Positions 52,844 to 64,000 of a DNA stretch of 64,000 bases are shown here, piece by piece. Where the stretch lies: assembly GCF_020524545.1 (NCBI RefSeq), contig NZ_JAIVLG010000002.1, positions 310,001 to 374,000 of the forward strand, read 5' to 3'. Numbering within the stretch: the first letter of the stretch is position 1; the number at the start of each line of letters is the position of its first letter. The DNA is from Microbacterium paraoxydans (GTDB taxonomy: Bacteria > Actinomycetota > Actinomycetes > Actinomycetales > Microbacteriaceae). A program made the translations under genes and the position numbers. The notes under the pieces are model-generated. The model was not told the origin of the DNA. It saw only the letters and a list, made by a program, of their open reading frames with translations, and did not search any database.

Positions 52844-53770
52844 TCAGTTGTTGCCGCGGACGATGGCGATGATGCGCAGGATCTCGACGTAGAGCCAGAC
52901 CACGGTGACCATGATGCCGAAGGCTCCGAGCCAGCCGTACTTGCGCGGTGCGCCGTTGCGGACGCCCTGCTGGATCTGGTCGAAGTCGAGCACCAGCGAG
53001 TACGCCGCCATGATCACGACGAGGACGCCGATGATGACGCCGAGCGGGATGCCCATGATGGTGGCGCTCAGCATGCCGAACGCCTGGTCCTGCGGCAGCA
53101 CACCGGTCCACATCAGGACCACGTTGAGCAGCGAGAAGACCAGGTAGCCGATCATCGCGATCATGAAGATCTTGGTCGCCTTCTTCGAAGCGCGGATCTT
53201 GCCGCTCGCGAAGAGCGCCAGCGTCACGCCGACGACCGAGACGGTGGCGAGCGTCGCCTGGAAGACGATGCCGGGGTAGATGACCTCGAAGAACGCCGAG
53301 ATACCACCGATGAAGAGGCCTTCGAGGGCGGCATAGGCGAAGATCAGCGCGGGGCGCACCTTCTTGCGCGAGGTGAACGTGATCACCATGGCGAGCACGA
53401 AGCCGCCGAGCGCGCCGAGGATCCAGGGGAGCATGTTCGGCTGGAAGGTGCTCTGCGGGTTGTAGGCCGGGACATCGACCCCGCCGAGCGTCCAGACCCA
53501 GCCGATGGCCGCGGTGACGAGCAGGATGCCGAACAGACCCGCGGTCTTCCAGACCGTGTCCTCGACCGACATGCGATCGGTCTCGATGGCTCCGGCGGGC
53601 GGCGCGGCGTACATGCCCTCGAGCTGTGCGTTGGCAGCGGCGTCCATCGCCCCGTGCTGGAGCGAGGCACTCTGTGCGCCCTGAGCAGCCTGAGGTCCGC
53701 CCGGGTAGGTCGCGACGTTGCGCGGATCCTGCTGCTGGAAAGCAGGGTTGTTGAAAGCGAAGTTGCTCAT
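52844..53770 (-). CDS. Bax inhibitor-1/YccA family membrane protein
   Basis: A 308-residue membrane protein. About 90 N-terminal residues are glutamine, alanine and proline rich and cytoplasmic; seven predicted helices follow, including PWILGALGGFVLAMVITFTS, ALIFAYAALEGLFIGGISAF and the C-terminal LGVIIGVLVVIMAAYSLVLD with the conserved FDQI after it. Bacterial members are related to the E. coli YccA/YbhL proteins, which affect FtsH proteolysis or act as pH-sensitive calcium leak channels; the job here is not known. Single gene. Confidence 0.88.
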   Translation of the reverse strand: MSNFAFNNPAFQQQDPRNVATYPGGPQAAQGAQSASLQHGAMDAAANAQLEGMYAAPPAGAIETDRMSVEDTVWKTAGLFGILLVTAAIGWVWTLGGVDVPAYNPQSTFQPNMLPWILGALGGFVLAMVITFTSRKKVRPALIFAYAALEGLFIGGISAFFEVIYPGIVFQATLATVSVVGVTLALFASGKIRASKKATKIFMIAMIGYLVFSLLNVVLMWTGVLPQDQAFGMLSATIMGIPLGVIIGVLVVIMAAYSLVLDFDQIQQGVRNGAPRKYGWLGAFGIMVTVVWLYVEILRIIAIVRGNN

Positions 53771-53848
53771 TGGTGGGCCTCACTCCAAAGGTGGGTAGTA
53801 GGTCTCTTGCCTCTACGATACTCGGGAGGCACCCCTCCCGGGGTGTTC

Positions 53849-53854
53849 TACGCT
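53849..53854 (+). promoter_or_regulatory. -10 box for a leaderless glycerophosphodiesterase transcript
   Basis: TACGCT ends six bases before the GTG at 53861. Confidence 0.55.
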
Positions 53855-53860
53855 GAGAGC

Positions 53861-54847
53861 GTGCCCAGGAAATCACCCGTCGTCATCGGGCATCGCGGTG
53901 CGCCCGGCTACCGCCCGGAGCACAGCCGCTCCTCCTACGAACTCGCGCTCGCGATGGGGGTGGATGCCGTCGAGCCCGATGTCGTCGCCACGAAGGACGG
54001 TGTTCTGGTCGTCCGGCACGAGAACGAGATCTCCGGGACGACCGATGTCGGAGCGCATCCGGAGTTCGCGGACCGCAAGAAGACCAAGCGCGTCGACGGG
54101 CAGGCGCTGACCGGGTGGTTCACGGAGGACTTCACGTGGGCCGAGCTGTCGACCCTGCGTGGCCGTGAGCGGCTGCCCGACGTGCGGGCGTCGAGCGCGA
54201 GCTTCGACGGCTCCCAGGCGATCCTCCGTCTCCGCGACGTGCTCGACCTCGTGCGGGAAGGGTCTGTCGAGCACGGCCGCGAGATCGGTGTCGTGCTGGA
54301 GGTCAAACACGCCACGTACTTCGCGAGCATCGGCCTTGCGCTCGCGCCCCTCATCGAGCAGGAACTGCGCGCGGCGGGATGGGCCGACGGCGAGCTGCCT
54401 CTCGTGATCGAGTCCTTCGAGTCGACCGTGCTCGGGGAGATCCGCGAACGGGGTATCGCCGCGACCTACATCTATCTGATCGAGGCGGCGGGGCGGCCGT
54501 ACGACCGCCTGGCGGTCGAGGGCACGAAGGCGCTGACCTACCGGGCGACCGTCACCTCGAAGGGACTCGACGGCCTCGTCGGTCTCGTCGACGGCATCAG
54601 CGTGAGCAAGAAACTGCTGCTCGATCGTGGCAACACCATCGTCTCCGACGCCCATCAACGCGGTCTTCTCGTGTACACCTGGACCTGCCGTCCCGAGAAT
54701 GCCTTCCTGGCAGCGGAGTTCCGCGGTGCGGGCGGCCGTGGCGCGTACGGCGACTACGAGGCGGAGTGGGATGTCCTCGCGCGGCAGGGTATCGACGGGG
54801 TGTTCGTCGACCACCCCGACCTCGGCGTCGCCTTCTTCCGCGGCTGA
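53861..54847 (+). CDS. glpQ: Glycerophosphodiester phosphodiesterase
   Basis: A 328-residue GDPD-family hydrolase that splits glycerophosphodiesters into glycerol-3-phosphate and an alcohol. The TIM-barrel active site is seen as VVIGHRGAPGYRPEHSRSSY with His and Glu, then GVDAVEPDVVATKDGVLVVR and HENEISGTTD; further on VVLEVKHATYF and IDGVFVDHPDLG. There is no signal peptide, so it is cytoplasmic, unlike periplasmic GlpQ. GTG start, probably leaderless. Alone on its strand between two minus-strand genes. Confidence 0.9.
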   Translation: MPRKSPVVIGHRGAPGYRPEHSRSSYELALAMGVDAVEPDVVATKDGVLVVRHENEISGTTDVGAHPEFADRKKTKRVDGQALTGWFTEDFTWAELSTLRGRERLPDVRASSASFDGSQAILRLRDVLDLVREGSVEHGREIGVVLEVKHATYFASIGLALAPLIEQELRAAGWADGELPLVIESFESTVLGEIRERGIAATYIYLIEAAGRPYDRLAVEGTKALTYRATVTSKGLDGLVGLVDGISVSKKLLLDRGNTIVSDAHQRGLLVYTWTCRPENAFLAAEFRGAGGRGAYGDYEAEWDVLARQGIDGVFVDHPDLGVAFFRG

Positions 54848-54877
54848 TCCACGGGGCTCGACGCTCGGAGTCGTGGC

Positions 54878-55276
54878 TCAGAGCGTGCGGTCGAAGGCGC
54901 CGCGACGGGTCGAGACGATCTCCTTGCCCAGCGGCATGAGTGAGATCGGAACCATCTTGAAGTCGGCGATGCCCATCGGGATGCCGATGATCGTGACGCA
55001 CAGCAGGATGCCGGAGACGATGTGACCGATGGCGAGCCACCAGCCGGCCAGGATCACCCAGAGGACGTTGCCGAGGAACGACCCGACGCCCGCGGTCGGC
55101 TTGCTGACGACCTCACGTCCGAACGGCCAGATCGCGTAGGCCGCGATGCGGAACGAGGCGATCGCCCAGGGGATCGTGATGATCGGGATGCACAGCAGGA
55201 TGCCGGCCAGGACGTACCCGAGGAACAGTGCCCAGCCGGCCAGGATGATCCAGATGATGTTGAGGATCGTGCGCAT
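54878..55276 (-). CDS. YccF domain-containing membrane protein
   Basis: A 132-residue inner-membrane protein made of two YccF repeats, each with a helix hairpin: LNIIWIILAGWALFLGYVLA with ILLCIPIITIPWAIASFRIA, then LGNVLWVILAGWWLAIGHIV with ILLCVTIIGIPMGIADFKMV. Conserved PFGREV and PLGKEIV follow each repeat. YccF proteins have no known function. Divergent from the ABC exporter genes. Confidence 0.9.
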   Translation of the reverse strand: MRTILNIIWIILAGWALFLGYVLAGILLCIPIITIPWAIASFRIAAYAIWPFGREVVSKPTAGVGSFLGNVLWVILAGWWLAIGHIVSGILLCVTIIGIPMGIADFKMVPISLMPLGKEIVSTRRGAFDRTL

Positions 55277-55364
55277 GAGCTGATTGTGTCACTCGCGCGA
55301 CGTGCTGACTGAGCATCCGCCGCGAGCTCCGGGTGCTCGGTGTTCCAGATGCCAGACTGACCGC

Positions 55365-56354
55365 ATGACCGGAATCGTGGTGCAAGACGTCAGCAGAGCA
55401 TTCGGGACGGTGCAGGCGGTGCGAGCGGCCTCCCTCCGCGCGGACCCCGGCAGGGTGACCGGACTCGTGGGGCCGAACGGGGCGGGAAAGACGACTCTGC
55501 TGCTGATGCTCTCCTCGCTCCTCGCCCCCGACACCGGGACGATCAGCATCGGGGGCGTCGATCCCGCGATCGATCCGCTCGCCGCGCGACGCATGCTCGG
55601 CTGGATGCCCGATTCGCTGGGAGCCTGGCCGTCGCTCACCGCCCGCGAGACCCTCGTCACCACCGCCCGCCTGTACGGCATCGAGAAGCCGGACGCGCAG
55701 GCCCGCGCCGAACAGCTGCTCGCACTCGTCGGACTCGCCCAGCTGGCCGACTCACCCGCCAAGGTGCTGTCCCGCGGGCAGAAGCAGAAGCTGGGCCTCG
55801 CCCGCGCGCTCGTGCACGACCCGCAGGTGCTGCTCCTCGACGAGCCGGCATCCGGACTCGACCCGGAAGCGCGCGTGCAGCTTCGCGGTCTGCTGCGTCG
55901 TTTCGCCGCGGAGGGGCGCACCGTGCTGATCTCGAGCCACATCCTCTCCGAGCTGGAGGAGGTCGTCGATGACGCGGTGTTCCTCGTCGCGGGGTCCGTG
56001 GTGGAGGCTGCGCCCGCCCAGAGCACAGTGCGACCGTGGCGGGTCCGGCTGGCCGGAGCGACGCCCGAACGGATGAACGCCGACACCTGGCAGGTGGCCT
56101 CGAACCTGGGGCTCGCTCCGGAGTCGCTCGTCAGCGACCGCGGCGCGGTGCTGGTCGGGTTCGCCGGTGAGGACGCTGCGGCCCAGTCGCTGCGCCGGCT
56201 CGTGGATGCGGGCCTTGCGGTGTCGGAGTTCGCCCCCGCGCAGAGCGACCTGGAGCACACGTTCCTGAATCTGCCGCAGGCGCCGATGCCACCAGCCGCA
56301 CCGCCGGCACCACCCGCGCCCCCGGCGCCGACCGGAACGGAGGCGGGAGCATGA
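55365..56354 (+). CDS. ABC exporter ATP-binding protein
   Basis: A 329-residue ABC ATPase of the drug/lipid exporter type. Walker A GLVGPNGAGKTTLLLML, signature LSRGQKQKLGLARAL, Walker B VLLLDEPASGLDPEAR and the switch SSHILSEL are present. The C-terminal 100 residues are a variable domain ending in a proline/alanine-rich tail (PPAAPPAPPAPPAP). ATGA overlap with the permease gene. A box CAGACT six bases before the ATG could give a leaderless message. Substrate unknown. Confidence 0.88.
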   Translation: MTGIVVQDVSRAFGTVQAVRAASLRADPGRVTGLVGPNGAGKTTLLLMLSSLLAPDTGTISIGGVDPAIDPLAARRMLGWMPDSLGAWPSLTARETLVTTARLYGIEKPDAQARAEQLLALVGLAQLADSPAKVLSRGQKQKLGLARALVHDPQVLLLDEPASGLDPEARVQLRGLLRRFAAEGRTVLISSHILSELEEVVDDAVFLVAGSVVEAAPAQSTVRPWRVRLAGATPERMNADTWQVASNLGLAPESLVSDRGAVLVGFAGEDAAAQSLRRLVDAGLAVSEFAPAQSDLEHTFLNLPQAPMPPAAPPAPPAPPAPTGTEAGA

Positions 56355-57373
56355 GCCTCGCGAACATCGGGATCATCGCCCGCCTCGAACTGACCCAGCG
56401 CCTGCGGAGTGTGGGGTGGTACGTCCTGCTGGGGGTGTTCGCCCTCATCCTGCTCGGGGTCACCGGGCTCGCGTTCGCCGTGTACTCCTGGGGCGACTTC
56501 ATCGGCGCAGGCGTCTCCTCGATCGTCGTCAACATCGTCCTTCTGCTCGTGGTGCTGGTGTCGCCGACGCTCAGCGGCAACGCCATCAACGGCGACCGCG
56601 ATGCCGCCACTCTCGGCGCGATCCAGGTGACCGCGGCCTCGACCGGCGACATCATGCTCGGCAAGCTCCTCGCCGCGGTCGCGACCGGCGGCGCGTTCCT
56701 CCTCGTCGCCGTCCCGTTCCTCGCCCTGTCGCTGCTCGGTGGGGGAACGAACCCCCTCGTCCTGCTCGTCTCGCTGCTCGTGCTCGCCGCGGAGATCATC
56801 GTGGTCGCCGCGATCGGCGTCGGGCTGAGCGGACTCATCGCGCGCCCGCTCTTCTCGGTCGCGGCGACGTACCTCGTGGTCGCCGCCCTCGTGTTCGGCA
56901 CGCTCATCGCCTTCGGGCTGGGCGGGATGGCGGTGCGCAGCGAGGGGACCAGCTACTCGCGACCGTACGACGCGAACGGCAACGTCGACTGCGACGAATG
57001 GCAGGTCAGCACCATGTACGAGGTTCCCCGGTTCGACCTGGTGTGGTGGGCGCTCGCGGCGAACCCGTTCGTGGTGCTCGCGGATGCGACGCCGACCGAG
57101 TTCTCCCCGTCGGGATATCCGGTCGACCTGTTCGGCCAGATCAAGTACGGCGTGCGCGGGGCGCAGCAGTCGCCGCTCGAGCAGCGCTGGGACGACTGTG
57201 ACCGGGACGGCGGCGGCTATCCCACACCGCAGGAGGTGATCGAGTCGTCGGTGCCGAGCTGGTTCGTGGGTCTCGGGGTGCAGGTCGTGATCGCCGGCTC
57301 GCTGTTCGCCGGCGCATGGGCGCGCACACGGACGCCTGCCCGGCGCCTCCCGCCGGGTACCCGCATCGCCTGA
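56351..57373 (+). CDS. ABC exporter permease
   Basis: A 340-residue ABC-2 type permease with six predicted helices (VLLGVFALILLGVTGLAFAV first, then VVNIVLLLVVLVSPTLSGNA). Residues about 200-295 form an extracellular loop with a pair of cysteines (NVDCDEW and WDDCDRD) that could pair. With the preceding ATPase it makes a two-gene exporter; the substrate is not indicated by neighbours. Confidence 0.85.
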   Translation: MSLANIGIIARLELTQRLRSVGWYVLLGVFALILLGVTGLAFAVYSWGDFIGAGVSSIVVNIVLLLVVLVSPTLSGNAINGDRDAATLGAIQVTAASTGDIMLGKLLAAVATGGAFLLVAVPFLALSLLGGGTNPLVLLVSLLVLAAEIIVVAAIGVGLSGLIARPLFSVAATYLVVAALVFGTLIAFGLGGMAVRSEGTSYSRPYDANGNVDCDEWQVSTMYEVPRFDLVWWALAANPFVVLADATPTEFSPSGYPVDLFGQIKYGVRGAQQSPLEQRWDDCDRDGGGYPTPQEVIESSVPSWFVGLGVQVVIAGSLFAGAWARTRTPARRLPPGTRIA

Positions 57374-57514
57374 CACCGGCACGGCGTGACGCCGGGGATG
57401 GCGGTCGTGGCAGATCGCCATCCCCCGTTCACCTGCTGTGCACCCGGGGGATTCTCCGCGGCCACGCGGGGTCGGTGGTCTGTTCGGGTACCCGACTGAG
57501 CCCCAGGAGTCTCC

Positions 57515-60500
57515 ATGCCCCGCCTGCACCGTGCAGCGGCGGTCACGGCGGTGTGCGCCCTCAGCGCAGCCGCCCTGCTCGCCACCCCCGCCACCGCGAT
57601 CGGTTCGACCGCTCCCCGTCTCGTCCTGAACGAGATCGTCTACGACGACGCGGCGACCGGCCTCGCCGACCAGGTCGAGATCTACAACGCCGGCACCGAC
57701 ACCGTCGACCTCGACGGGTGGACGATCGCCGATGAGAAGCGCGACAGTTTCGGGGCCGCGCCGGAGGGCGCTTCGCTCGCGCCGGGTGAGTTCCTGGTAC
57801 TGGTGAAGGACGTCGACTTCGACTTCGGACTCGGCAAGGGCGACGAGGTCGTGCTCTTCGACCCGAGCAGCACCGAGGTCGATTCCTACGCCTACGAGAA
57901 CACCGCGCCGCTGTCCGTGTGGGCGCGCTGTCCTGACGGCACGGGCGCATGGGCGCCGGCGACGACGGTGACTCCCGGCGCTCCGAATGACTGCGCGGTC
58001 GCTCCCATCGCGGGCTCGATCGTCATCAACGAAGTCGACTCGCAGCCCGCCGACTGGGTGGAGTTCCACAACCCCGGAACCGAGGCGCTCGACATCTCGG
58101 GCTACGAGATCCGGGACAACTCCGACGACCACCGGTGGCAGTTCCTGCCGGGAACGCAGATCGCGGCGGGTCAGTTCCTCGTCGTCGAAGAGGGCACGAT
58201 CGGGCTCTCCGGAGGCGTCGAGGTCGCCTTCCGGGAGCCGATCGGCATCGGCAGCGCCGACCGCATCCGCCTCTACGACGCCTCGGGTGCGTTGATCGAC
58301 GACACGCTCCCATGGCAGGGGCATGCGGCGATCGACGGCGACCTCGCCGCCGCCACCCTCGCTCGCTGCCCCGACGGCGTCGGCTCCTTCGTGCTCGCGT
58401 ACTCGACCCCCGGTGCCGCGAACTCGTGTGTCATGCCCGAGATCGTGATCAACGAGATCGAGTCGAACGGCGACGCCACCGACTGGGTCGAGGTCGTGAA
58501 CACGGGCAGCACCGCGGTCGACCTCTCCGGGTGGACCGTCATGGACAGCGATCCGACCGGACACGCGGACGAGACAACGCCACTCCCCGCCGGCACGATG
58601 CTGCAGCCCGGGGGCTACTTCGTCTTCGACCAGCCGGCGAACTTCGTGTTCGGGCTCGGCAACGGCGACACCGTGACGATCCGTGATGCGAACGGCAACA
58701 CGGTCGACGAGCACGTCTACGTCGCGCATGCCGCAGGCGTCCTCGCCCGCTGTGCGGACGGCACCGGCGACTTCGTCGACATCGCGGTCTCGACCAAGGG
58801 GCTCCGCAACGCCTGCGGCAACCCGGTGCGCATCAACGAGGTCGAATCAGACGGCGGCTCGCCGGACGATTGGGTGGAGCTCGTGAATCCGACGAGCACC
58901 GAGCTCGACGTGTCGGGTGTCGTGGTGAAGGACGACGATGACTCCCATGCGTATGCGATCCCGGCGGGGACCCGCATCGGTGCAGGGGAGTACCTCGTGA
59001 TCGAGCGGGCGCAGCTCGGGTTCGGTCTCGGTGCCGGCGACGCGGTGCGTCTGTTCGACGGCGGCCTGCTCATCGACGAGACCACGTGGGGTGAGGATCA
59101 CGCCGCCACCACCTGGGGGCGCTGCCCCGACACGACCGGGACGTTCGCCGTCACTGCGGAGTCCACCAAGGGCGCACCGAATGTGTGCGCCGGCGAGGTC
59201 GCCGTGTCACCGTGGCCGGGTTCCGCCGAGGTGCGCGTGGTGGACAGCATCCCGACGTTCCTCGAGGACAGCTCCGGGCTCGACGTGCAGGAGACCGCCG
59301 ACGGTGCGTTCCTGTGGGCGGTCGACAACGGCGAGGGGCGTATCTGGAAGCTCGAGGCGCATGCCGACGGTTCGGTCGAGATGGTCGACGGCTGGGAAGC
59401 GGGCAAGCGCGTGCGCTTCCAGAGGGACGCTGCGAATCCGGGTGCCGCGGGTCCCGACACCGAGGGCATCACGGTCGACGGAGACGGCTTCGTGTATGTG
59501 GCATCCGAACGCGACAACAGTGCGAAGGGCGTCAATCAGAACGTCGTGCTCAAGGTCGATCCCGAGGCCTCGAACGGCGACCTCCTCGCGCAGCAGGAGT
59601 GGGATCTCACCATGCTGCTCCCTGCCGTGGGGGCGAACCTCGGTATGGAGGCCGTGCAGTGGGTTCCCGATACCGCCCTCGCCGGGAAGCTCTTCGACGA
59701 CGTGTCGGGCGCGGCGTATGACCCGGACGACTACGCAGGTCACGGCGACGGGCTGTTCTTCGTCGCGGTCGAGGACAACGGCCACGTCTACGCCTTCGCG
59801 CTCGCATCCGACGGTTCGGCGACGCTGGTGTCGGAGATGGCTCCCGGCCTTCCCGGGGTCATGGCGCTCGACTACGACACCGTGCGCAACACCCTGTGGG
59901 CCATGTGCGACGACGGCTGCCAGGGACGTTCGGCCGAGATCACGCTGAACGGCACCGCACAGCCGGACATCGCGCACTATGCCCGTGCCGTCGGTCTGCC
60001 CGACATCAACAACGAGGGCTTCGCGACCGCACCGGCCTCGTTGTCGGTCGACGGGCAGCGCCCGGTGTGGTGGTTCGCCGACGGCTTCGCCTCCGAGGCG
60101 CTGCGCACCGGCACGCTCCCGGGTGCCGGCGGTGGTACGCCCGGCGGCGAGACCCCGCCGCTCCCGGGGACGGATCTCACGGACGACAACCGCAACGGGC
60201 TGACGGTGAACCCGTCGGTCGCGACTCGTGGGCAGGAGGTCACGATCTCGGTCGGTTCCGCGGGCGCGGGCACGGACGTGGCGGTGTGGATGTACTCCGA
60301 GCCGATGCGTATCGCCTCGGGAACGCTCACGACCGCGGGGGCCATCACGGCGACCATCCCGGCCGACGCTCCCCTCGGCGCCCACCGGATCGCCGTGTTC
60401 GATGCGAGCGGTGGACTCCTCGGCTGGGCGGACCTCCGTGTCGCGGCGGGCGCAGGGGCAGGGGCAGCGGCAGCGGCGGGTGGACTGGCGACGACCGGCT

Positions 60501-60589
60501 CCGAGCTCCCTCTCGCCGCCGTCGCGTTGGCGCTGATGCTCCTCACGGCCGGCGCGGTGGCAGTCCGCCGCCGGAGACGCGACGCCTGA
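57515..60589 (+). CDS. Sortase-anchored surface protein with four lamin-tail domains
   Basis: A 1024-residue surface protein. A signal peptide (about 1-30) precedes four lamin-tail domains beginning PRLVLNEIVYDD (about 32), SIVINEVDSQ (168), EIVINEIESN (308) and VRINEVESDG (438). Residues about 565-880 form a beta-propeller-like region (SGLDVQETADGAFLWAVDNG, DTEGITVDGDGFVYVASERD). After a proline-rich linker comes an Ig-like domain (about 900-980) and a sorting signal: LATTG at 991-995, a hydrophobic helix and the basic tail RRRRRDA. Sortase would link it to the peptidoglycan. Its binding target or activity is not known. AGGAG precedes the ATG. Confidence 0.88.
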   Translation: MPRLHRAAAVTAVCALSAAALLATPATAIGSTAPRLVLNEIVYDDAATGLADQVEIYNAGTDTVDLDGWTIADEKRDSFGAAPEGASLAPGEFLVLVKDVDFDFGLGKGDEVVLFDPSSTEVDSYAYENTAPLSVWARCPDGTGAWAPATTVTPGAPNDCAVAPIAGSIVINEVDSQPADWVEFHNPGTEALDISGYEIRDNSDDHRWQFLPGTQIAAGQFLVVEEGTIGLSGGVEVAFREPIGIGSADRIRLYDASGALIDDTLPWQGHAAIDGDLAAATLARCPDGVGSFVLAYSTPGAANSCVMPEIVINEIESNGDATDWVEVVNTGSTAVDLSGWTVMDSDPTGHADETTPLPAGTMLQPGGYFVFDQPANFVFGLGNGDTVTIRDANGNTVDEHVYVAHAAGVLARCADGTGDFVDIAVSTKGLRNACGNPVRINEVESDGGSPDDWVELVNPTSTELDVSGVVVKDDDDSHAYAIPAGTRIGAGEYLVIERAQLGFGLGAGDAVRLFDGGLLIDETTWGEDHAATTWGRCPDTTGTFAVTAESTKGAPNVCAGEVAVSPWPGSAEVRVVDSIPTFLEDSSGLDVQETADGAFLWAVDNGEGRIWKLEAHADGSVEMVDGWEAGKRVRFQRDAANPGAAGPDTEGITVDGDGFVYVASERDNSAKGVNQNVVLKVDPEASNGDLLAQQEWDLTMLLPAVGANLGMEAVQWVPDTALAGKLFDDVSGAAYDPDDYAGHGDGLFFVAVEDNGHVYAFALASDGSATLVSEMAPGLPGVMALDYDTVRNTLWAMCDDGCQGRSAEITLNGTAQPDIAHYARAVGLPDINNEGFATAPASLSVDGQRPVWWFADGFASEALRTGTLPGAGGGTPGGETPPLPGTDLTDDNRNGLTVNPSVATRGQEVTISVGSAGAGTDVAVWMYSEPMRIASGTLTTAGAITATIPADAPLGAHRIAVFDASGGLLGWADLRVAAGAGAGAAAAAGGLATTGSELPLAAVALALMLLTAGAVAVRRRRRDA

Positions 60590-60595
60590 GCACGC

Positions 60596-60627
60596 CGGCA
60601 CGGGGTGCGTCCCGGCACCCCGTGCCG
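60596..60627 (+). terminator. Hairpin terminator after the surface-protein gene
   Basis: Perfect 13-base stem (CGGCACGGGGTGC at 60596-60608, complement at 60615-60627) and six-base loop. Confidence 0.75.
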
Positions 60628-60661
60628 TGGTGTCGGTGCCGACGCCTAGACTCATAAGGCC

Positions 60662-63142
<2,481 letters not shown>

Positions 63143-63180
63143 CCTCCGGTCCCCGGCGAAACACTGACCGGATTGCCGGT

Positions 63181-63186
63181 TAGGCT
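63181..63186 (+). promoter_or_regulatory. -10 box before the SseB-domain gene
   Basis: TAGGCT ends seven bases before the ATG at 63194, close to the leaderless spacing. Confidence 0.45.
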
Positions 63187-63193
63187 GGCTGAT

Positions 63194-64000
63194 ATGGCCC
63201 TCTTCTCCCGCCGCAAGAAGTCCGGTGACGATGCCGTCGCCCCCACCGCCGACGCCGTCGAGACGGAAGCAGGGGCGCTCGACTCCGACGCCGTGGTCGC
63301 CGACGAAGCCTCGGCTGACGCCGGTGCCGTCGACGCCGGTGCCGTCGACGCCGGTGCCGTCGACGCCGGTGCCGTCGACGCCCCCTCGATCGGCATCTCC
63401 GTGCAGGCCTTCCGCGGCGTCGGCGCCGAGGCCGGTCCGGAGGTGGCGCTGCCCAGCGCCGAGACGGCGCCCGCGGCGGCCCCTGCTGCGCCTCGCGCAC
63501 CGCAGGCCCCGACGGCGCCACAGGAAGAGCCCCAGGAACGACGTCTGCCCCTTGCGTCGCCGCTGCCGCCGGAGCAGACCGAGACCGTCGCCGGGATGAA
63601 GGACAACGTCCTGCTCCGGGAGGCGCTCACCGAGATCGAAGCGGGGGCGACCAACGAGCAGCTGTTGGGCGTGATGCGCCAGGCGCTCCAGGGACACCTC
63701 TACATCCGCGTGAACGGTGACGCCCGCGCGCAGATCAGCGAGGGCAAGCCCCTCTCCGTCGCCGTCGTCCGCGACAACGACGACCGCCAGTTCATGCTCG
63801 CTTTCAGCTCGGCGTCCGCCGTCCGCGACTCCGTGCAGCTCGAGCCGGACCCGGCTGCGACCTCCGCCGTCGCGCAGCCCGTGACGTCGGTGCTGCAGCA
63901 GGTCGTGGCGGGGGACTTCGCAGGGCTCATCGTCGACAACGCGTCCGCCCCTCACCGCGTGGTCTTCCCGACCGAGTTGCTGCAGAAGACGCTCGACCAG
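63194..64000 (+). CDS. SseB-domain protein with alanine/proline-rich N-terminal region, partial
   Basis: At least 269 residues; the frame runs off the window. Residues 1-135 are low-complexity and acidic, with four copies of AGAVD encoded by a perfect 15-base tandem repeat. From about residue 137 it has the SseB-like domain (NVLLREALTEIEAGATNEQL, HLYIRVNGDARAQISEGKPL, RVVFPTELLQKTL). In actinobacteria this domain is common without any type III secretion, and its function there is unknown. The N-terminus (MALFSRRKKSG) is basic and not a signal peptide. Confidence 0.85.
   Translation, partial: MALFSRRKKSGDDAVAPTADAVETEAGALDSDAVVADEASADAGAVDAGAVDAGAVDAGAVDAPSIGISVQAFRGVGAEAGPEVALPSAETAPAAAPAAPRAPQAPTAPQEEPQERRLPLASPLPPEQTETVAGMKDNVLLREALTEIEAGATNEQLLGVMRQALQGHLYIRVNGDARAQISEGKPLSVAVVRDNDDRQFMLAFSSASAVRDSVQLEPDPAATSAVAQPVTSVLQQVVAGDFAGLIVDNASAPHRVVFPTELLQKTLDQ
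63320..63379 (+). repeat. Four perfect 15-base tandem repeats inside the SseB gene
   Basis: Unit GCCGGTGCCGTCGAC at 63320-63334, 63335-63349, 63350-63364 and 63365-63379, encoding AGAVD four times. The unit length keeps the reading frame, so copy number can change without a frameshift. Confidence 0.9.

Noticed and set aside
55289-58729. A 1146-codon open frame on the minus strand across the ABC exporter and surface-protein genes
   Set aside because: It spans three convincing plus-strand features and their junctions and has no recognisable domain.
63320-63379. Direct repeats considered as a CRISPR array
   Set aside because: The copies are contiguous 15-base units with no spacers and lie in a coding frame.

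Overview
High-GC, tightly packed chromosomal DNA from a motile actinobacterium. The mix of genes (sigma-28 flagellar genes, groES with two CIRCE boxes, a GuaB3 paralogue, PcrA, DUF3817 and ECF42 modules, many GTG starts and many genes with a TANNNT box six bases before the start codon) fits Microbacteriaceae, most likely Microbacterium; the genus is an inference. No rRNA, tRNA, insertion sequence, prophage or CRISPR array was seen. There is no gene-free stretch longer than about 260 bases.

Layout. 1-6336: late flagellar genes: fliD (cut by the window edge), flagellin and the flagellar sigma factor on the minus strand, and flgN-flgK-flgL-fliW on the plus strand. Two promoters with the same sigma-28 pattern, TAAC-N15-GCCGATAG, drive flagellin and the flgN operon. 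6396-11314: tsaB-rimI-tsaD (tRNA t6A synthesis), then a small membrane protein and two tandem paralogous membrane-anchored proteins of unknown family. 11322-13066: a THUMP-like methyltransferase and groES, diverging around two CIRCE operators. 13094-19642: rarD-type permease, and a branched-chain amino acid ABC transporter (livJ convergent with livHMGF; LivH carries an extra N-terminal extracellular domain). 19896-22332: guaB and two small proteins.

22476-28991 is the most unusual block: seven genes joined by 1-4 base overlaps encoding a response regulator fused to a PIG-L (LmbE-like) deacetylase, an ATP-grasp enzyme, a PHP phosphoesterase, a membrane family-2 glycosyltransferase, a 47-residue membrane peptide, a stand-alone receiver and a membrane PAS histidine kinase. 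It looks like a two-component-controlled glycan synthesis or modification system that I cannot match to a named pathway.

29085-32789: ABC-F protein, GuaB3 (with serine in place of the IMPDH catalytic cysteine) and a SURF1 protein. 33027-37646: a very large secreted nuclease/5'-nucleotidase fusion. 37828-39380: hipBA toxin-antitoxin pair with TTTAAA-centred operator-like sites. 39391-47401: VOC protein, DeoR regulator and a sugar uptake and catabolism cluster (binding protein, two permeases, class II aldolase, ADP-dependent sugar kinase, mannose-6-phosphate isomerase). 47454-50946: DUF3817 protein, guaA and a glycosyltransferase. 51040-52779: YciI/DGPF protein plus ECF42-type sigma factor behind a candidate ECF42 promoter. 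52844-57373: Bax-inhibitor-1 protein, glycerophosphodiester phosphodiesterase, YccF protein and a two-gene ABC exporter. 57515-64000: a sortase-anchored protein with four lamin-tail domains, pcrA and an SseB-domain protein cut by the window end.
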